The position numbers and the translations under genes were made by a program. The notes under the pieces were generated by a model. The model was not told the DNA's origin. It did not search any database and saw only the letters and a list, made by a program, of their open reading frames with translations. Source: JAHBNG01 sp039028975 (lineage in GTDB: Bacteria > Chloroflexota > Anaerolineae > Caldilineales > Caldilineaceae). Taken from it: 64,000 bases of DNA. Positions 38,401 through 48,600 of this stretch are shown here, piece after piece (position 1 is the stretch's first letter; every line of letters begins with the position of its first letter). The stretch lies in the NCBI GenBank assembly GCA_039028975.1, contig JBCCHB010000003.1:124001-188000 (forward strand), in the 5' to 3' direction.

Positions 38401-39614
38401 CCAACCCAAAGCGGGTCCACATTGTTGCTCACTGATCCGTTCGTTGCTTGGTCAGCAAAGACGGCGTGTAGTGCCCCCATCTCAATGGGATCACCTAATT
38501 TAGTCCCTGTGCCGTGGGCTTCTATGTAGGCTATCTGCTCCGCATCTACCTGGGCATTCTTTAAGGCTCCTCGAATGGCCGCCTGCTGAGAAGGACCGCT
38601 GGGGGCTGTTAAGCCACTACTGCGCCCATCATGGTTTATGGCGGAACCACGGACGAGAGCTAGAATCGTGTCACCGTCAGCTCGGGCGTCTGAAAGCCGC
38701 TTGAGCACCATCATGCCGCAACCCTCACCTCGAGCATAGCCGTTCGCAGCAGCATCAAAGGTCTTGGAGTGACAGTCGGAAGCAAAGACGCTCTCTTCAT
38801 CAAATAGCTCGTAAAACCAGCGCTGATCCAGAACCAATCCCACGCCACCTGTCAAGGCCACAGAGCAGTCTCGGACGCGTAGGCTTTGGCAGGCCAGATG
38901 GATGGCCGTTAAGGATGAGGAACAAGCCGTATCGACGCTAATGGCTGGGCCTTTTAAACCCAATGTGTAGGACAATCGGCCAGCGGCCACGCTGCGATAT
39001 TTGCCAGTTGCAATGTACAAACGACTATCGGCTGGTATATCACTCTGCTCCACCAAATACTCATAATCGGTTAAGCTGACACCCAAAAAGACGCCGGTAT
39101 CACTCTCGAACAGGGTCTTGGGAATGATGTTTGCATTTTCCAGCGCTTCCCAGGCAACCTCTAAGAGTAAGCGCTGTTGGGGGTCCATGGTCACGGTTTC
39201 ACGGGGCGAAATGCCAAAGAAGGCCGGATCGAACTGATCGACGTCAGGCAAGAACGCGGCCTTGAGTATCCCCATATCAATCTCTGGCGAATCTGAGGGA
39301 ATATCCAGATAGGGCAATTCGCGTTCTTTGCGGGCATGAGGTAGTTCAACGACGGCATCAACACCATCATGGATGAATTGCCAGAACTTGGCTGGCGTAT
39401 CCGCCGCGCTCTCTTTTCCCCTAGGAATGCGGCAGCCCATGCCAACAATGGCGATGGGTTCGCGGCGGGCATATTCATTGGCGTCAAGCCGCGCCTGCAT
39501 CTGTTCGACCGCTTGGAGTGCAAGCTTGACGGGCGATAGGTCACTTTTTGCCGCACTCTTTTCGCTGCTTGGAGTAGTGCTGGGAGCAGCACTGGGAGTC
39601 CCTGGGTTAGCCAT
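32493..39614 (-). CDS. Gene C: single-module type I PKS, KS-AT-DH-ER-KR-ACP
   Basis: The 2373-residue protein should extend the statine-like intermediate from gene B by a fully reduced C2 unit. Domains: N-terminal Ser-rich stretch and docking helix (1-50); KS (from about 51, Cys231); AT (about 616-910, Ser713, HAFH 813-816, malonyl type); DH with intact HxxxGxxxxP (His1034) and Asp1243; ER (about 1610-1915) with AAAGGTGMAA; KR (from about 1957) with Ser2093, Tyr2106 and LDD (B-type); ACP Ser2270; acidic docking-like tail. The ER differs clearly from those of genes D and E: it has NFIDVLDVLGML and lacks their KEYYAEVLG segment. I chose ATG at 39614, which overlaps the gene B TGA by one base (TGATG). 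GTG at 39617, one codon upstream, is possible. The stop is one base before gene D. Confidence 0.95.
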   Translation of the reverse strand: MANPGTPSAAPSTTPSSEKSAAKSDLSPVKLALQAVEQMQARLDANEYARREPIAIVGMGCRIPRGKESAADTPAKFWQFIHDGVDAVVELPHARKERELPYLDIPSDSPEIDMGILKAAFLPDVDQFDPAFFGISPRETVTMDPQQRLLLEVAWEALENANIIPKTLFESDTGVFLGVSLTDYEYLVEQSDIPADSRLYIATGKYRSVAAGRLSYTLGLKGPAISVDTACSSSLTAIHLACQSLRVRDCSVALTGGVGLVLDQRWFYELFDEESVFASDCHSKTFDAAANGYARGEGCGMMVLKRLSDARADGDTILALVRGSAINHDGRSSGLTAPSGPSQQAAIRGALKNAQVDAEQIAYIEAHGTGTKLGDPIEMGALHAVFADQATNGSVSNNVDPLWVGSIKTNIGHLDAGAGVAGVLKVILALQNGEIPPHLSFQTPNPFIEWDSSAIQIPTTVVDWPADKPFAGVSSFGASGTNVHVILEKAPSQDGQTIRQQDDKATEGGTTPLPERPWHLLNLSAKSETSLTNLATKYHEFLGSIVDAELGNVCYTANVARTQFAHRLSVSGDSVAEIRLGLGEWLKAGNDAGLQGTKAVIGVSQGYVADYQSAPKVAFLFTGQGAQYVGMGKELYETQPTFRQSLDRCAEILQPHLGISVISLLFSEEQSIPHSLTLSDTVYTQPALFALEYALTQLWLSWGVQPDVVMGHSVGEIVAACVAGVFSLEDGLALIAARGRLMQALPRDGDMVSLMADETRVQEAIGELQDEVSIAAVNGAESVVISGKRQAVQAISSQLSAEGIKTRQLAVSHAFHSPLMEPMLDEFRQVAKRITYHKPKWPLVSNVTGKLAGDEVTAPAYWVRHVRETVRFADGVATLHEHEIDIFLEIGPKPTLVGMVEQGAKGQVARRQGDKVTEESPSHPLTPSPAHPLTLPSLREKQSDWHQMLSSLSELHVRGTPVDWVTFERGYERRKVALPTYAFERQSYWVERPRKRRGEILRPLIEKKMISPLHNTTLFEGQFSVEALPFLADHSVYGMIVSPGACQLSMALSAAELAFRTDGGMAYQLEDVILPQALVIPEGSRRTVQVALTPSQVSNATSGTTTNGRSPQSEFQLISFETQGDDSLQAESEPLGETIIGTHAVGTLGLVGESAAQEGFASEPSKLDEFNQAILPELRTRCAEEVSTDALYGASDANQVALGPSFRWVTELWSGAGESLGRLQLPDVIESLAGYTIHPGLLDACLQVAGVAQREEPETVETMLPFAIRLLRVYHQSPIHIGQQPNQEWWCYATEIEPYKWDFRLWDSQGKLVAEGEGYEARSAPPEAVSGRAAWRDWLYEILWQPQPLIQLNQRDGSLNDEVSTEVRSWLLFADQSGVGAQLATALQAQGELPILVYAGEHYEQLADLSGPDEAASNLPTFHIRPDIAEDYQRLLADVSDLYEPSSHGVVHLWGLDIPTVDGSDAQSTIDLVADDYLGCGTALHLTHALLHGQINVAGLWLVTQNTHNVEGTESIGGVTQSTLWGMEKALASEHPELRPVCIDLAGEMTEEDKSTQAMQLLAEIQTDPSHPLEAQIAFRNNTRYVARLLPFEMPNPVAESALRIPDEPYRLEMSGDGTIDGLHLTEALRTTPTANEVEISVRAAGLNFIDVLDVLGMLPFERPMLGVECAGEVVRVGDNVQELQIGDRVLAMAPGGFGKYVTIAADLVVKFPGSLGYSEAASIPANFTTAYHALHEMAQIKSTDKILIHAAAGGTGMAAVQVAQAVGAKVYGTASPGKWDTLKAMGIEHIYNSRTLDFSEQILADTGGKGVDIVFNSLTSEGFIEKGLSTLSQNGRFVEIAKRDIWSNEEVKAFRPDVDYYFINLDVETPQGRTQMRAILEALMERFSARTLKTIQTKVYPIQQAQDAFREMQQAKHIGKIVIAQPELDDGSSDVMDDVTENTTVDEDAPVTIQPDATYLVTGGLGGLGFEVARWLAEEGAGHLLLMGRSQPKPEIAAELEVLRENGIAITVAQADVTNAQQVAAMLDGIDASYPLRGIVHTAAVLDDGALMHQSWERFTKVLLPKMQGSWLLHALTQEREIDLDFFVLYSSGASILGGPGQANYTAANAFLDAFARYRQAQKLPGLSINWGAWAEVGMAADMVRNQQQRMAEQGLGVLSPTMGIQALAYLLTKRAPQVGVLPIEWAKYLDRYEQIPPLYEAFADYTLPSDPAVEETFTLRSQLEEAAEDERYALLMPFLRAAVAKILGIRVPSQIDSRQGLMDMGLDSLMAVELRNQLGRALEEPLPPTLIFDYPTLERLSGYLISELIPLPSSAGPDADDADTSVATSADRWSQATAESDSEDDVTILSDDEIEESIEDELEMLNELLQD
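36810..36920 (-). repeat. Low-complexity repeat after the gene C AT
   Basis: Tandem gtgaggg-like units (plus strand) are followed by ctttgtcaccttgtctcc-like units and a short ttgcccc run. They encode a Gly-Gln-Val-Ala-Arg-Arg and Ser-His-Pro-Leu-Thr linker between the VGMVEQ and LTLPSLRE segments. It is in frame and interrupts no recognised motif. Confidence 0.7.
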
Positions 39615-42600
39615 CACGAAAATCCCATCTTTTCTAACTTGGCAGCCAGCAAGTCAGCCGCTTCTTCATCGGAAATCTCTTCAAGCTCAGTCATCGATTC
39701 GGTTGTCGATCCGGTCACCGATGCTGAAGCGATTTCAGACAAGTTGGATACGCTCTCTGGGGTCGTTTCCTGCTTCTCACTGGTCATCTCCGCGGTCATC
39801 TCAGCCGTCATCTCTGTGCTATTCTCCCATTCCAATCCCGAAACCTGCTGTATGTATCTGACCAAATGATTTAGGGTTGGATAATCAAAGATCAGCGTAG
39901 CTGGGAGGCGCTGTTCTAAGCTTTTACCCAAACGATTGCGGATCTCCACAGCCATCAGCGAATCCAACCCCATATCCAGCAACCCTTGTTCCATGTCTAT
40001 CTTTTCTGGGGTAGGGATGCCCAATATTTTTCCTAACTCACGTTGCAAATGTTGGATCAGTATGGGGCTGCGTTCCTCAATGGATGCTTCTTCCAGCCGC
40101 TGACGCAGTGTCACCTTGCGAGGACCAGATTTTGAGGTGAGATCTGTATCTGCGACCTCACGACGAGATGGATGAGATTGAGATTGACGAGCTACCTTCT
40201 CGAGAAAACGACGGGGTTTGCTCAGCTCGAAGAACGTCTGCAAGTGCGCCCAATCCACATCTGCTACCGTCACCTGGGTGGCATCCGTCCGTATTAGTTG
40301 TGCCTGCACAGCAAGACCTTCCTCTGGCAAGAAAGGCCGGACCCCAATGGCCTCAAATCCCTCGACAAACTGTTGGGCTTCTGGTGAAGTCATATCCGCA
40401 GGTTGCCAAAGACCCCAGGCAAGACTTAAACCGGGCAACCCCTGACTACGACGATAGGCCATCAACCCATCCAAGAAGTGGTTGGCGGCACCGTAATGGC
40501 TCTGTTGCTTGCTGCCCCAGATGGCTGCGCCAGACGAATAGCCAATGAAGAAGTCCAGAGCAAGCTCGGCAGTTAATCTATGGAGCAACCAGCTTCCCGC
40601 CACTTTAGGATGTAATACCGTCTCAAAGTCGTCCCACGTCAGCGAATCAAGGCTCTGATAGGCACCAATGCCTGCGGCATGAATCACGCCACGTAGAGGG
40701 GCATTGGTACTGGCTATGTCAGCAAAGAGTTGGGTCATGCCTATCTCATCGGCCACGTCCACTTGCACAATCTTGACATCGGCCCCTTGGGCTGCTAAGG
40801 CATCCAATACCGCTTGCTGTTCTGCAATTTGCACGCCACGCCGCCCTATCAGGATGAGATGGCGCGCCCCCTGTTCTGCGAGCCAGTAAGCATTTTGCAA
40901 ACCCAAGCTGCCCAGCCCACCCGTTATCAGATAGGAACCCTCAGGATCTATGGAAGAGTCCATAGAAGAGGCTCTTTCAGTCAAGGTCGGGTGAGCAGAA
41001 ACAAGGCGCGCCACGAAGCGCTCGCCCTGGCGATAAGCGATCTGTTCTTCGCCTAATCCAGGATCGGCCGACTTGTCCCCGTGGAGACGGGGATCGGTTG
41101 GCTTTGATTCTGCTAAGTCGGATGGCCAAATCTCCGCCAAAAGGGTCTGAGCCATCTCTGCTGGGGTTCCATGATTGTCAATGTCTATCAGCCCACCCCA
41201 TAGGTCACTATGCTCCAAGGTGACGTTCCGGCCGAATCCCCAGAGTGGCGTTTGGGTAACATCGACGGTTTCATTCCCTAGGACCTGTTGTGCACCTTGC
41301 GTAACAACCCATAACCGGGGTGATTTGTCCTCAGTTGTCGTTAATGTTTGGACAATATGCAAGAGGGTACCCAGATTACGCTCTTGACTTTGCGTAAGCT
41401 TCGGCAGGGTCAGAACACTTTCTAGGCTTCCGCCATTTTCAGATGAAGCTGGGTTTAGATCAGAGATCGGATCATTAAGTCCCCATAAGTGGATGACGCC
41501 ACGCAACGGTGGTTTCTCTGTATCTGCAGAAATGAGCTGCTGGGTCAGTTCGTCGAGGTTGGCTATGCCAGACCAGCTATCCGCAGCCAGTACTTGGACC
41601 GTCTCACCTAACTCGCTCAATTGACGTGCCAGTGCGGTTCCCACACTGAAATTTTCTCCATTAGCATGCTCAGTACTAGTATGCTCAGCCAAGATAAGCC
41701 AATACCCAGGTGTCTCTGGGATCACTCTAACCGACTTGGGCTGCGGTTCCCACGTAACCTCGTAAATCATAGAATCGATCTTCGAAGTCACCTGCAAAGC
41801 ACGGCTTTCTGCCTCCAATGCGGCCAACACTTTGGATACCATCGATTTGTCTTCGGCAGAGAACTCTCTTCTTCCTGCAATGAGATCGGTCAACTGCTCA
41901 ATTTGTCCGTCTGATGTATGATCTGAGAGGAGCTGGGCAAAACCATCTTTTGCTTCTGTACCATTCAATTCGCCATGGCCCATTCCATTCATTAGGGCGA
42001 CATTTCGCTCAATCCAGTAGCGCTGCCGCTGGAATGGGTAACTGGGCAGCGCCACTTTGCGTCGTCTGTAGTTCTTGTCAAAGCTGTCCCAATCAATCTC
42101 GATGCCTTGTACGTATAATTCACCCAAGCTAGTAAGCATCTGCTCCCAGTCGGGGACACTATTCCGCAGGCTGGGCAGCATGACAGGGTACTCCAATAGC
42201 ACCTTATCTCCCTGGTTCTCTACTCCCACATCGTCTATCATTGCATCCAGCACCTGCTCCACCATGCCCAAGAGAGTTGGTTTGGGACCAATTTCAATAA
42301 AGAGGGTGCAGCCCAGTTCGGATAAGGTGCGGACGCCCTGGTCAAAGTGTACAGTGTTTCGCAAATGCCGACGCCAGTAGGCAGGGTCAGTCAGATCGTC
42401 ATTGGCAAGTGCTCCAGTCATGCTAGAGACAACCGCCGATGTTGGGGGGGATAAGGTGACACGCTCTACAGCCGCCTCAAATTCATCCAACACCGGATCG
42501 AGCATGGGTGAGTGAGCCGCTACAGGAATCGCTAATTTGCGGGTTTTGAATCCAGCTTCCTGTAAGGCATCATCAACCTGCGCAACATGAATTCGCTGGC

Positions 42601-45600
42601 CAGAAATCACAATGCTTTTGGGGCCGTTGACCACACCAATGGTGACATCGGCGTACTCGCTAACGAATGGAGCCGCTTCTGCTTCTGAGGCCATGACCGA
42701 AAGCATATCCCCGTCAGCTGTCTCCATCAGCTTCCCTCGTTCTGTCACTAGTCGCAAACCATCTTCCAAAGAGAGCACCCCAGCCGTGTAAGCAGCGGCA
42801 AAATCACCTAAGCTATGTCCCAACACATAATCTGGCTCCACGCCCCATGACCGCCACAGTTCGACCAACGCGCATTCAAGGGCAAAATTAACTGCTTGGC
42901 CACATGGGTGAGACTCCATTAGATCATTTGGCAGGTTTGCAGGTGACAGGTTTGCAGGTTTAGTCTCGTCACTTGCCCACTTGCCCACTTGCCCACTTGC
43001 CCACTTGCCCACTTGCCCACTTGCCCACTTGCCCACTTGCCCACTTGCCCACTTGCCCACTTGCTCACCTGCTGGGTAGAGCAGTTCAATCAGCGAGCGT
43101 CCTAGGCACTCCTGCAAGATTTCATCGCACTGGTCAATGACGTGGCGAAAGATGGGTTCTGTTTTATATAGCTCTTGCCCCATACCCGCGTACTGGGCAC
43201 CTTGCCCGGTGAAGAGAAAGGCCACTTTGGGCGGCGTTTGATTCGATGCTAAAAACCCCTCTGAGATTCCATCCGCTTCACCTTGAAGATGCTCTGTGAG
43301 TTTCTGGGTTAGGTCTTGGGCAGAGGCACCGGTTACGCTAAGACGACAGTCAAAGTGCCTGCGCCCTGTATGGGTGGTATAGCAGATATCGCCTAGCAGC
43401 GTGGTACTTTGGAACCCATCAGCAGTAGGAATTCTCCGCTCGGCTTCGTCTATCTGCTTCTCACCATCTGGGTCAGATAGAAAATCAATATAGCGTTCAA
43501 CTAGGGCATACAATGCTCGTTCATTTTTTCCGCTTAACGTTAATAAGTGATGAGACCGTTCAAATTCATGAACAATGGGTTCTCGTTGGGGTGCTTCCTC
43601 CAGGACTACGTGGGCGTTGGTCCCACCAATGCCAAAGGAACTGACGCCTGCCCGTCTGGGGACTTCATTCGTTGTTTCGGTGATAGTACCATTCACAGAG
43701 TGATTCACAGCGCTAGGGGCTGGCCAGGGCATTAATTCTGTTTGGACCTGGAATAGTTCTGTCGGGAAATCGAGCTGTGGGTTGGGTGCCGTAAAGTGAA
43801 GGGTTGGCGGCAGGAGTTGGTGGTTTAGGGCCAATGCCGTTTTGATTACATTGGTGACGCCTGCAGCCGTATCCAAATGGCCAAAGTTCGTTTTAACAGC
43901 CCCCAGCGTCAATGGGATACTCTCTGGCTCTTCCATTCTTGATTGAAAGACCTCTTTTAAGGCGGTCAATTCAATCTGGTCCCCCAGCTTAGTGGCTGTT
44001 CCGTGGGTTTCTACGTAGGCGATGGAATTCGGGTCAACATCCGCGTTGGCCAGGGCCTGCCGAATCACCTCTACTTGCCCATCGACGCTGGGGGCCATAT
44101 AGGCAACTTTGGTCGAACCATCGTTGTTGATTGCGGAACCTTTGATTACAGCGTGAATTAGATCCCCTTCAGCCAGAGCATCATCCAATCGTTTGAGGGC
44201 CACAATTCCCAGGCCACTTCCCGCAACCGTCCCATTGGCCTCGGCATCAAACGCCCGACAGTGGCCGTCAGGCGATAGGATCATGCCTTCTTGATAGAGA
44301 TAGCCTGCTCCTTGGTAGGTATTGACCGTGACGCCGCCAGCTAGGGCCATGTCACATTCACCATTGCGTAATCCCTGGCAAGCCAAATGAATGGCCACTA
44401 GTGACGTTGAACAGGCTGTCTGTACCGTAATGCCAGGGCCAGTTAAATTCAATTTGTAAGAAAGACGGGTGGAGAGAAAGTCTTTGCCATTGGCTGTCAT
44501 GGCTTGGTAAATGGCCGCGGCTGAAAGCGAATCGGAGTCATACGCGTCACCATCCGCCGAGGAGTCAAGGGCTATGTCTGCATAGTCTAAATAGTTATTG
44601 GCTCCTGAACCAGCATAGACCCCAATGGCACCAGGATAGCGTTCTGGGTCGCAGCCCGTATGTTCCAATGCTTCCCACGCACATTCCAAAAAGAGGCGTA
44701 CCTGTGGATCCAAAAGCTGGGCTTCGCGCTGAGAGAAGCCAAAGAAGTCCGCGTCGAAGTATTCAATCTCTTCCAGTAGTGCGGCTGCCTTCACATAATC
44801 AGGATCGGTCAACTGTTCAGGTGATACCCCGGCTGCCATCAGTGCCTCATCCGAGAGGAACTCAATCGATTCGACAGCATTTCGCAAGTTCTCCCAGAGC
44901 GCTGCAATAGACGATGCCCCAGGGAAACGGCCTGCCATGCCTACAATGGCAATCTCATTTTGCTCTCCTAACTGCTTGACCTGCGGTTTGATCTTCTCCT
45001 CAGGAGCAGCTTCTGGTACCAAATACTGGCAAAGCAAGTGGATCGTGGGATAGCGGAAGAGATCCACTACAGCCAACGGTTTGTTCAGCCGTTCTTCAAC
45101 CAGCGGCTGCAAACGGCTATGGATTTGGAGCATCAACAAGGAATGCCCACCGATCTCAAAAAAGTTGTCATGGATGTCAACCTGGGCTACGTTCAGTTCT
45201 TCCTGCCAAATGGTCATCACCAATTGCTGTAAGGATGATCCCGGTGAGGTTCCATTGTCTGCAGCAGAACCAGCAGCAGTGACATCATCTATAGGGCCTT
45301 GTGCATCCGCCCCATCACCATTAGAAGAAGATGTATGAACCACCGTCTCTGGTGTTGGAAGTGCTTTGCGGTCCAACTTTCCATTCCCTGTTAACGGAAA
45401 TGCCTCCAAGAATACAAAGGCTGATGGCACCATATAATCAGGTAGTTGCTGACGAAGATGCTTGCGCAGGTTTGCAGGTGCATCACTTGCCACTTGCCCA
45501 CTCGCCCCCTGCCCACTTACCACTAAATAGGCAACAAGCCGTTTGTCTCCCGGGGCATCCTCACGAACTATCACAACCGCTTCACGTATCGCCATATGCT

Positions 45601-48600
45601 GGAGCAAGACCGATTCGATTTCGCCTAACTCGATTCGGAAGCCACGAATTTTTACCTGATTGTCGATCCGGCCCAAATATTCGATGTCACCATCAGGCAG
45701 GCGTTTGGCTAAATCTCCCGTGCGATAGAGTCGACCTGCACCAAAAGGATTGGGCAAAAAGCGTTCCTCAGTGAGTTCTGGTCGATTCAAGTAGCCTCGA
45801 CTGACCCCTGCACCGCCCACATACAGCTCGCCAGATAGACCCACTGGCACGGGTTGTTGATATGCATCCAAAATGTAGAGCTGAAGATCAGGAATGGGGC
45901 CGCCAATAACGCTAGCGGGTTGCCCTGATCCATCTTGAATCAAATCACTTTGTCGGATAGGGCGATAGGTCACATGCACAGTCGTTTCAGTAATGCCGTA
46001 CATATTGACCAATTGGGGCGTGGTATCCCCATGCCGGTCAAACCACGGCTGTAAGCTGGAAAGCTCCAAAGCTTCGCCACCAAAAATGATGTAACGAAGG
46101 GACAGATTGGCCCGAGCTTCTTGGTGCCCCTGTCGCCCTATCTCCCCGTCTCTATCTAAAATCGCCTCCTCGACGTGAATGAGTTGACGGAACGCAGAAG
46201 GCGTCTGGTTAAGAACGGTGATACCCTCTTGACACAAAAGGTGATAGAAGGCTTCTGGAGATCGACTTACAAGGTAAGGGGCGACCACAAGACGCCCACC
46301 GTAGAGCAGCGCGCCCCAAAGCTCCCATACAGAAAAGTCAAAGGCATAGGAGTGGAAGAGTGTCCATACATCATCTTCGGCAAAATGATACCAGTGATCA
46401 GTTTCTGCAAAGAGGCGTGTGACATTGTGATGGGTCACCATGACGCCCTTGGGTTTACCTGTAGAGCCAGATGTGTAGATGATATAAGCAAGGCTGTCTG
46501 GTGTACAGTGACTTTCAGGATTGCTGCCTTGCGTCTGGGTAAGCCCAACCTTATCTATCTCAACGACCTGGGCGCTAGTGGTTGAAGGGACCGTTTCTCG
46601 CAGATGACTTTGAGTCAATAAGATAGATATCTCTGAATCTTCCAGCATAAACGCCAGCCGTTCAGGCGGGGAGGTTGGATCCAAGGGTACGTAAGCTCCC
46701 CCGGCTTTGAGTACGGCCAAAATGCCCACAACCATTTCAATCGATCGTTCCACACAGAGCCCCACCAACGTCTCGGCCCCTAAATCTGTATAGTTTGTAG
46801 AATGATTTGGCTTGTACGTTGTCCCAACGCCCAAGGATTGAAGGTGGTGGGCGAGTTGGTTGGCGCGTGCGTTTAGCTCGCGATAAGTGATGGTGGATGG
46901 GGGATAGTGGATAGTGGATGATTCACTAGGTAAGGTGAGTGCTATGGCCTCAGGCGTGCGTACGGCCTGTTCTTCAAATAGCTGGTGAAGGCTTTTGTTT
47001 GCATAATCATGAACCCAGCGATAGTCACTATCGACCGAATCTACCCCTTCAGTATCTACCGCTGGACTTTTGCTCTCAAGATAACGACTCTGAGGTCTGT
47101 TCCATTCCACCAGGAGCTGATGGTATTCTGCATCCGTAATCAGCGGGATTTCTCCGATAAGCTGCTGCGGATTCTGGATAACGCCATCTAGCAGCTTGAA
47201 GAAGTGATTGGCCATCCGCTGAATGGTTCCGGCTTCAAACAGGTTCGGATTGTAGTGAATGAATCCTGTGATGGTATCAGGTTCTTGGGAAAGCTCTAGG
47301 AATAGGTCAAAGGCACCACCGTATTGGGCAAGTGGGTAGTATGAGACCTCTAATTCACCCCATTGAATCTGCCCCAATTCTTTGATAGATGGATCCACAA
47401 ATTCAGCTTCTGGTTCACCGCTTGCTGCATCCGACGGCAGGTCTGATGGGTCCCCAGCCACAAGATTGGTTTGGGGCTGCTGCATGGTAAACATGGCATC
47501 ATAGATGGGCGCGCGGTTGGGCAACCGAATTGGTTTCAGACGTTCCACAAGGAGCTGAAAGGGAAAATCTTGATGTTCAAAGGCACCCAGAACTGAGCGT
47601 CGTATCTGCTGGAGAAGCTGAGCAAATGTGGGGTTGTCGGCCAAATGGGCGCGCATCATAACGGGGCTAACAAAATAGCCAAAGATAGAAGCAAACTCAG
47701 GGCGGCTTCTTCCTGCCATGGGCGACCCGACTAAAATATCATCCTGACCAGTATACCGGTGAAGCAACAGTTGGAAGGTGGCCAAAAAGAGCATGTACGG
47801 TGTTACACTGTGCTTTTGTGCCAACAGACGGAGTTGGTCAGTCTTTTCTGATGAGATGGTAATGGGTAGCGAGGCCCCTTCATATCGACTGGTTGCCGGA
47901 CGAGGATGATCCAGGGGCAGCTCTAATAGCGGTAAATCCCCAGATAACTGCTCCTGCCAGTATGTCCAGAGCTTGTCGCCCTCACCCTCAATCATCGCGT
48001 GCTGCCACTCTACATAATCCGTATAGCTGGTCTTCAAGGGCGGCAACGTAGGCTTTGTATTGGATAAGGCGGCCCTATACAGATGCTCCATCTCGTCCAG
48101 CAAAATCCACTTGGACCAGCCATCGAAGATAAGATGGTGCAGCGTCACCAGTAGAACATGCTCTTGGTGATGCTGCATCCACAGGTTGAGACGAAATAGC
48201 GGTCCGTCTTCCAAATCGAATGGAGCCTCATGGGCCGCTGTGGCTTGCTCGTATAAAAAGTCTTCTGTCCATTGACTGGCGTCAACCGGTTCAATATTGA
48301 CTTGAAGATGGCGATGGACTACTTGGTTAGGGACCCCTTCGACCACAGTAAATGTGGTTCGCAGGGCTGCATGACGGTTGACCAAGCCCTGAAATGCCTT
48401 TCGCAGCGCTGCACTATCGAGTGGCGAATGAATCCGCAAAGCTAAGGATATGTTATACCCAGCTCCATCGGGTGTCATCTGATATTCAAACCACAATGAG
48501 TTTTGCCCGTAGGAAACTGGATGCAGAGTAAAATCACGGCGAATAAAGTCGATGATCTCGGCCTTGTGGCCCTTTAGGGTCTGCAACCGTTCAGGCGTTA

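Larger units (their letters stand above)
39825..44960 (-). other. Gene B PKS module: KS-AT-KR-ACP, VAAH-type AT
   Basis: The KS has EIAIVGMAGRFPG at its start and NNDGSTKVAYMAPS where PKS-to-PKS KSs read NHDG or NQDG. That fits a KS that follows an NRPS module. The AT belongs with gene A modules 2 and 3: HPCGQAVNFALE, GHSLGDFAAAY and an AAH motif instead of HAFH. The KR (about 40950-40270) is A-type by Trp eight residues before Tyr2735 and absence of LDD. The helical FAQLL segment typical of the KR-only modules is present. Confidence 0.88.

Noticed and set aside
32493..39614. A C-methyltransferase domain in the fully reducing modules
   Set aside because: The stretch between DH and ER looks like the structural half of the KR. 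I see no SAM-binding GxGxG motif in any module.
39612..39617. GTG at 39617 as the start of gene C
   Set aside because: ATG lies directly after it and forms a TGATG overlap with gene B. The GTG adds one residue only and no better ribosome binding site, so it was kept only as an alternative.
42500..42530. Calling the xAAH ATs methylmalonyl-specific outright
   Set aside because: The established methylmalonyl motif is YASH. xAAH is neither that nor HAFH, so only a tentative alpha-substituted prediction is justified.
42970..43063. Tandem octamers as a CRISPR array
   Set aside because: There are no unique spacers, the units are eight bases, and the array is translated in frame inside an AT linker.
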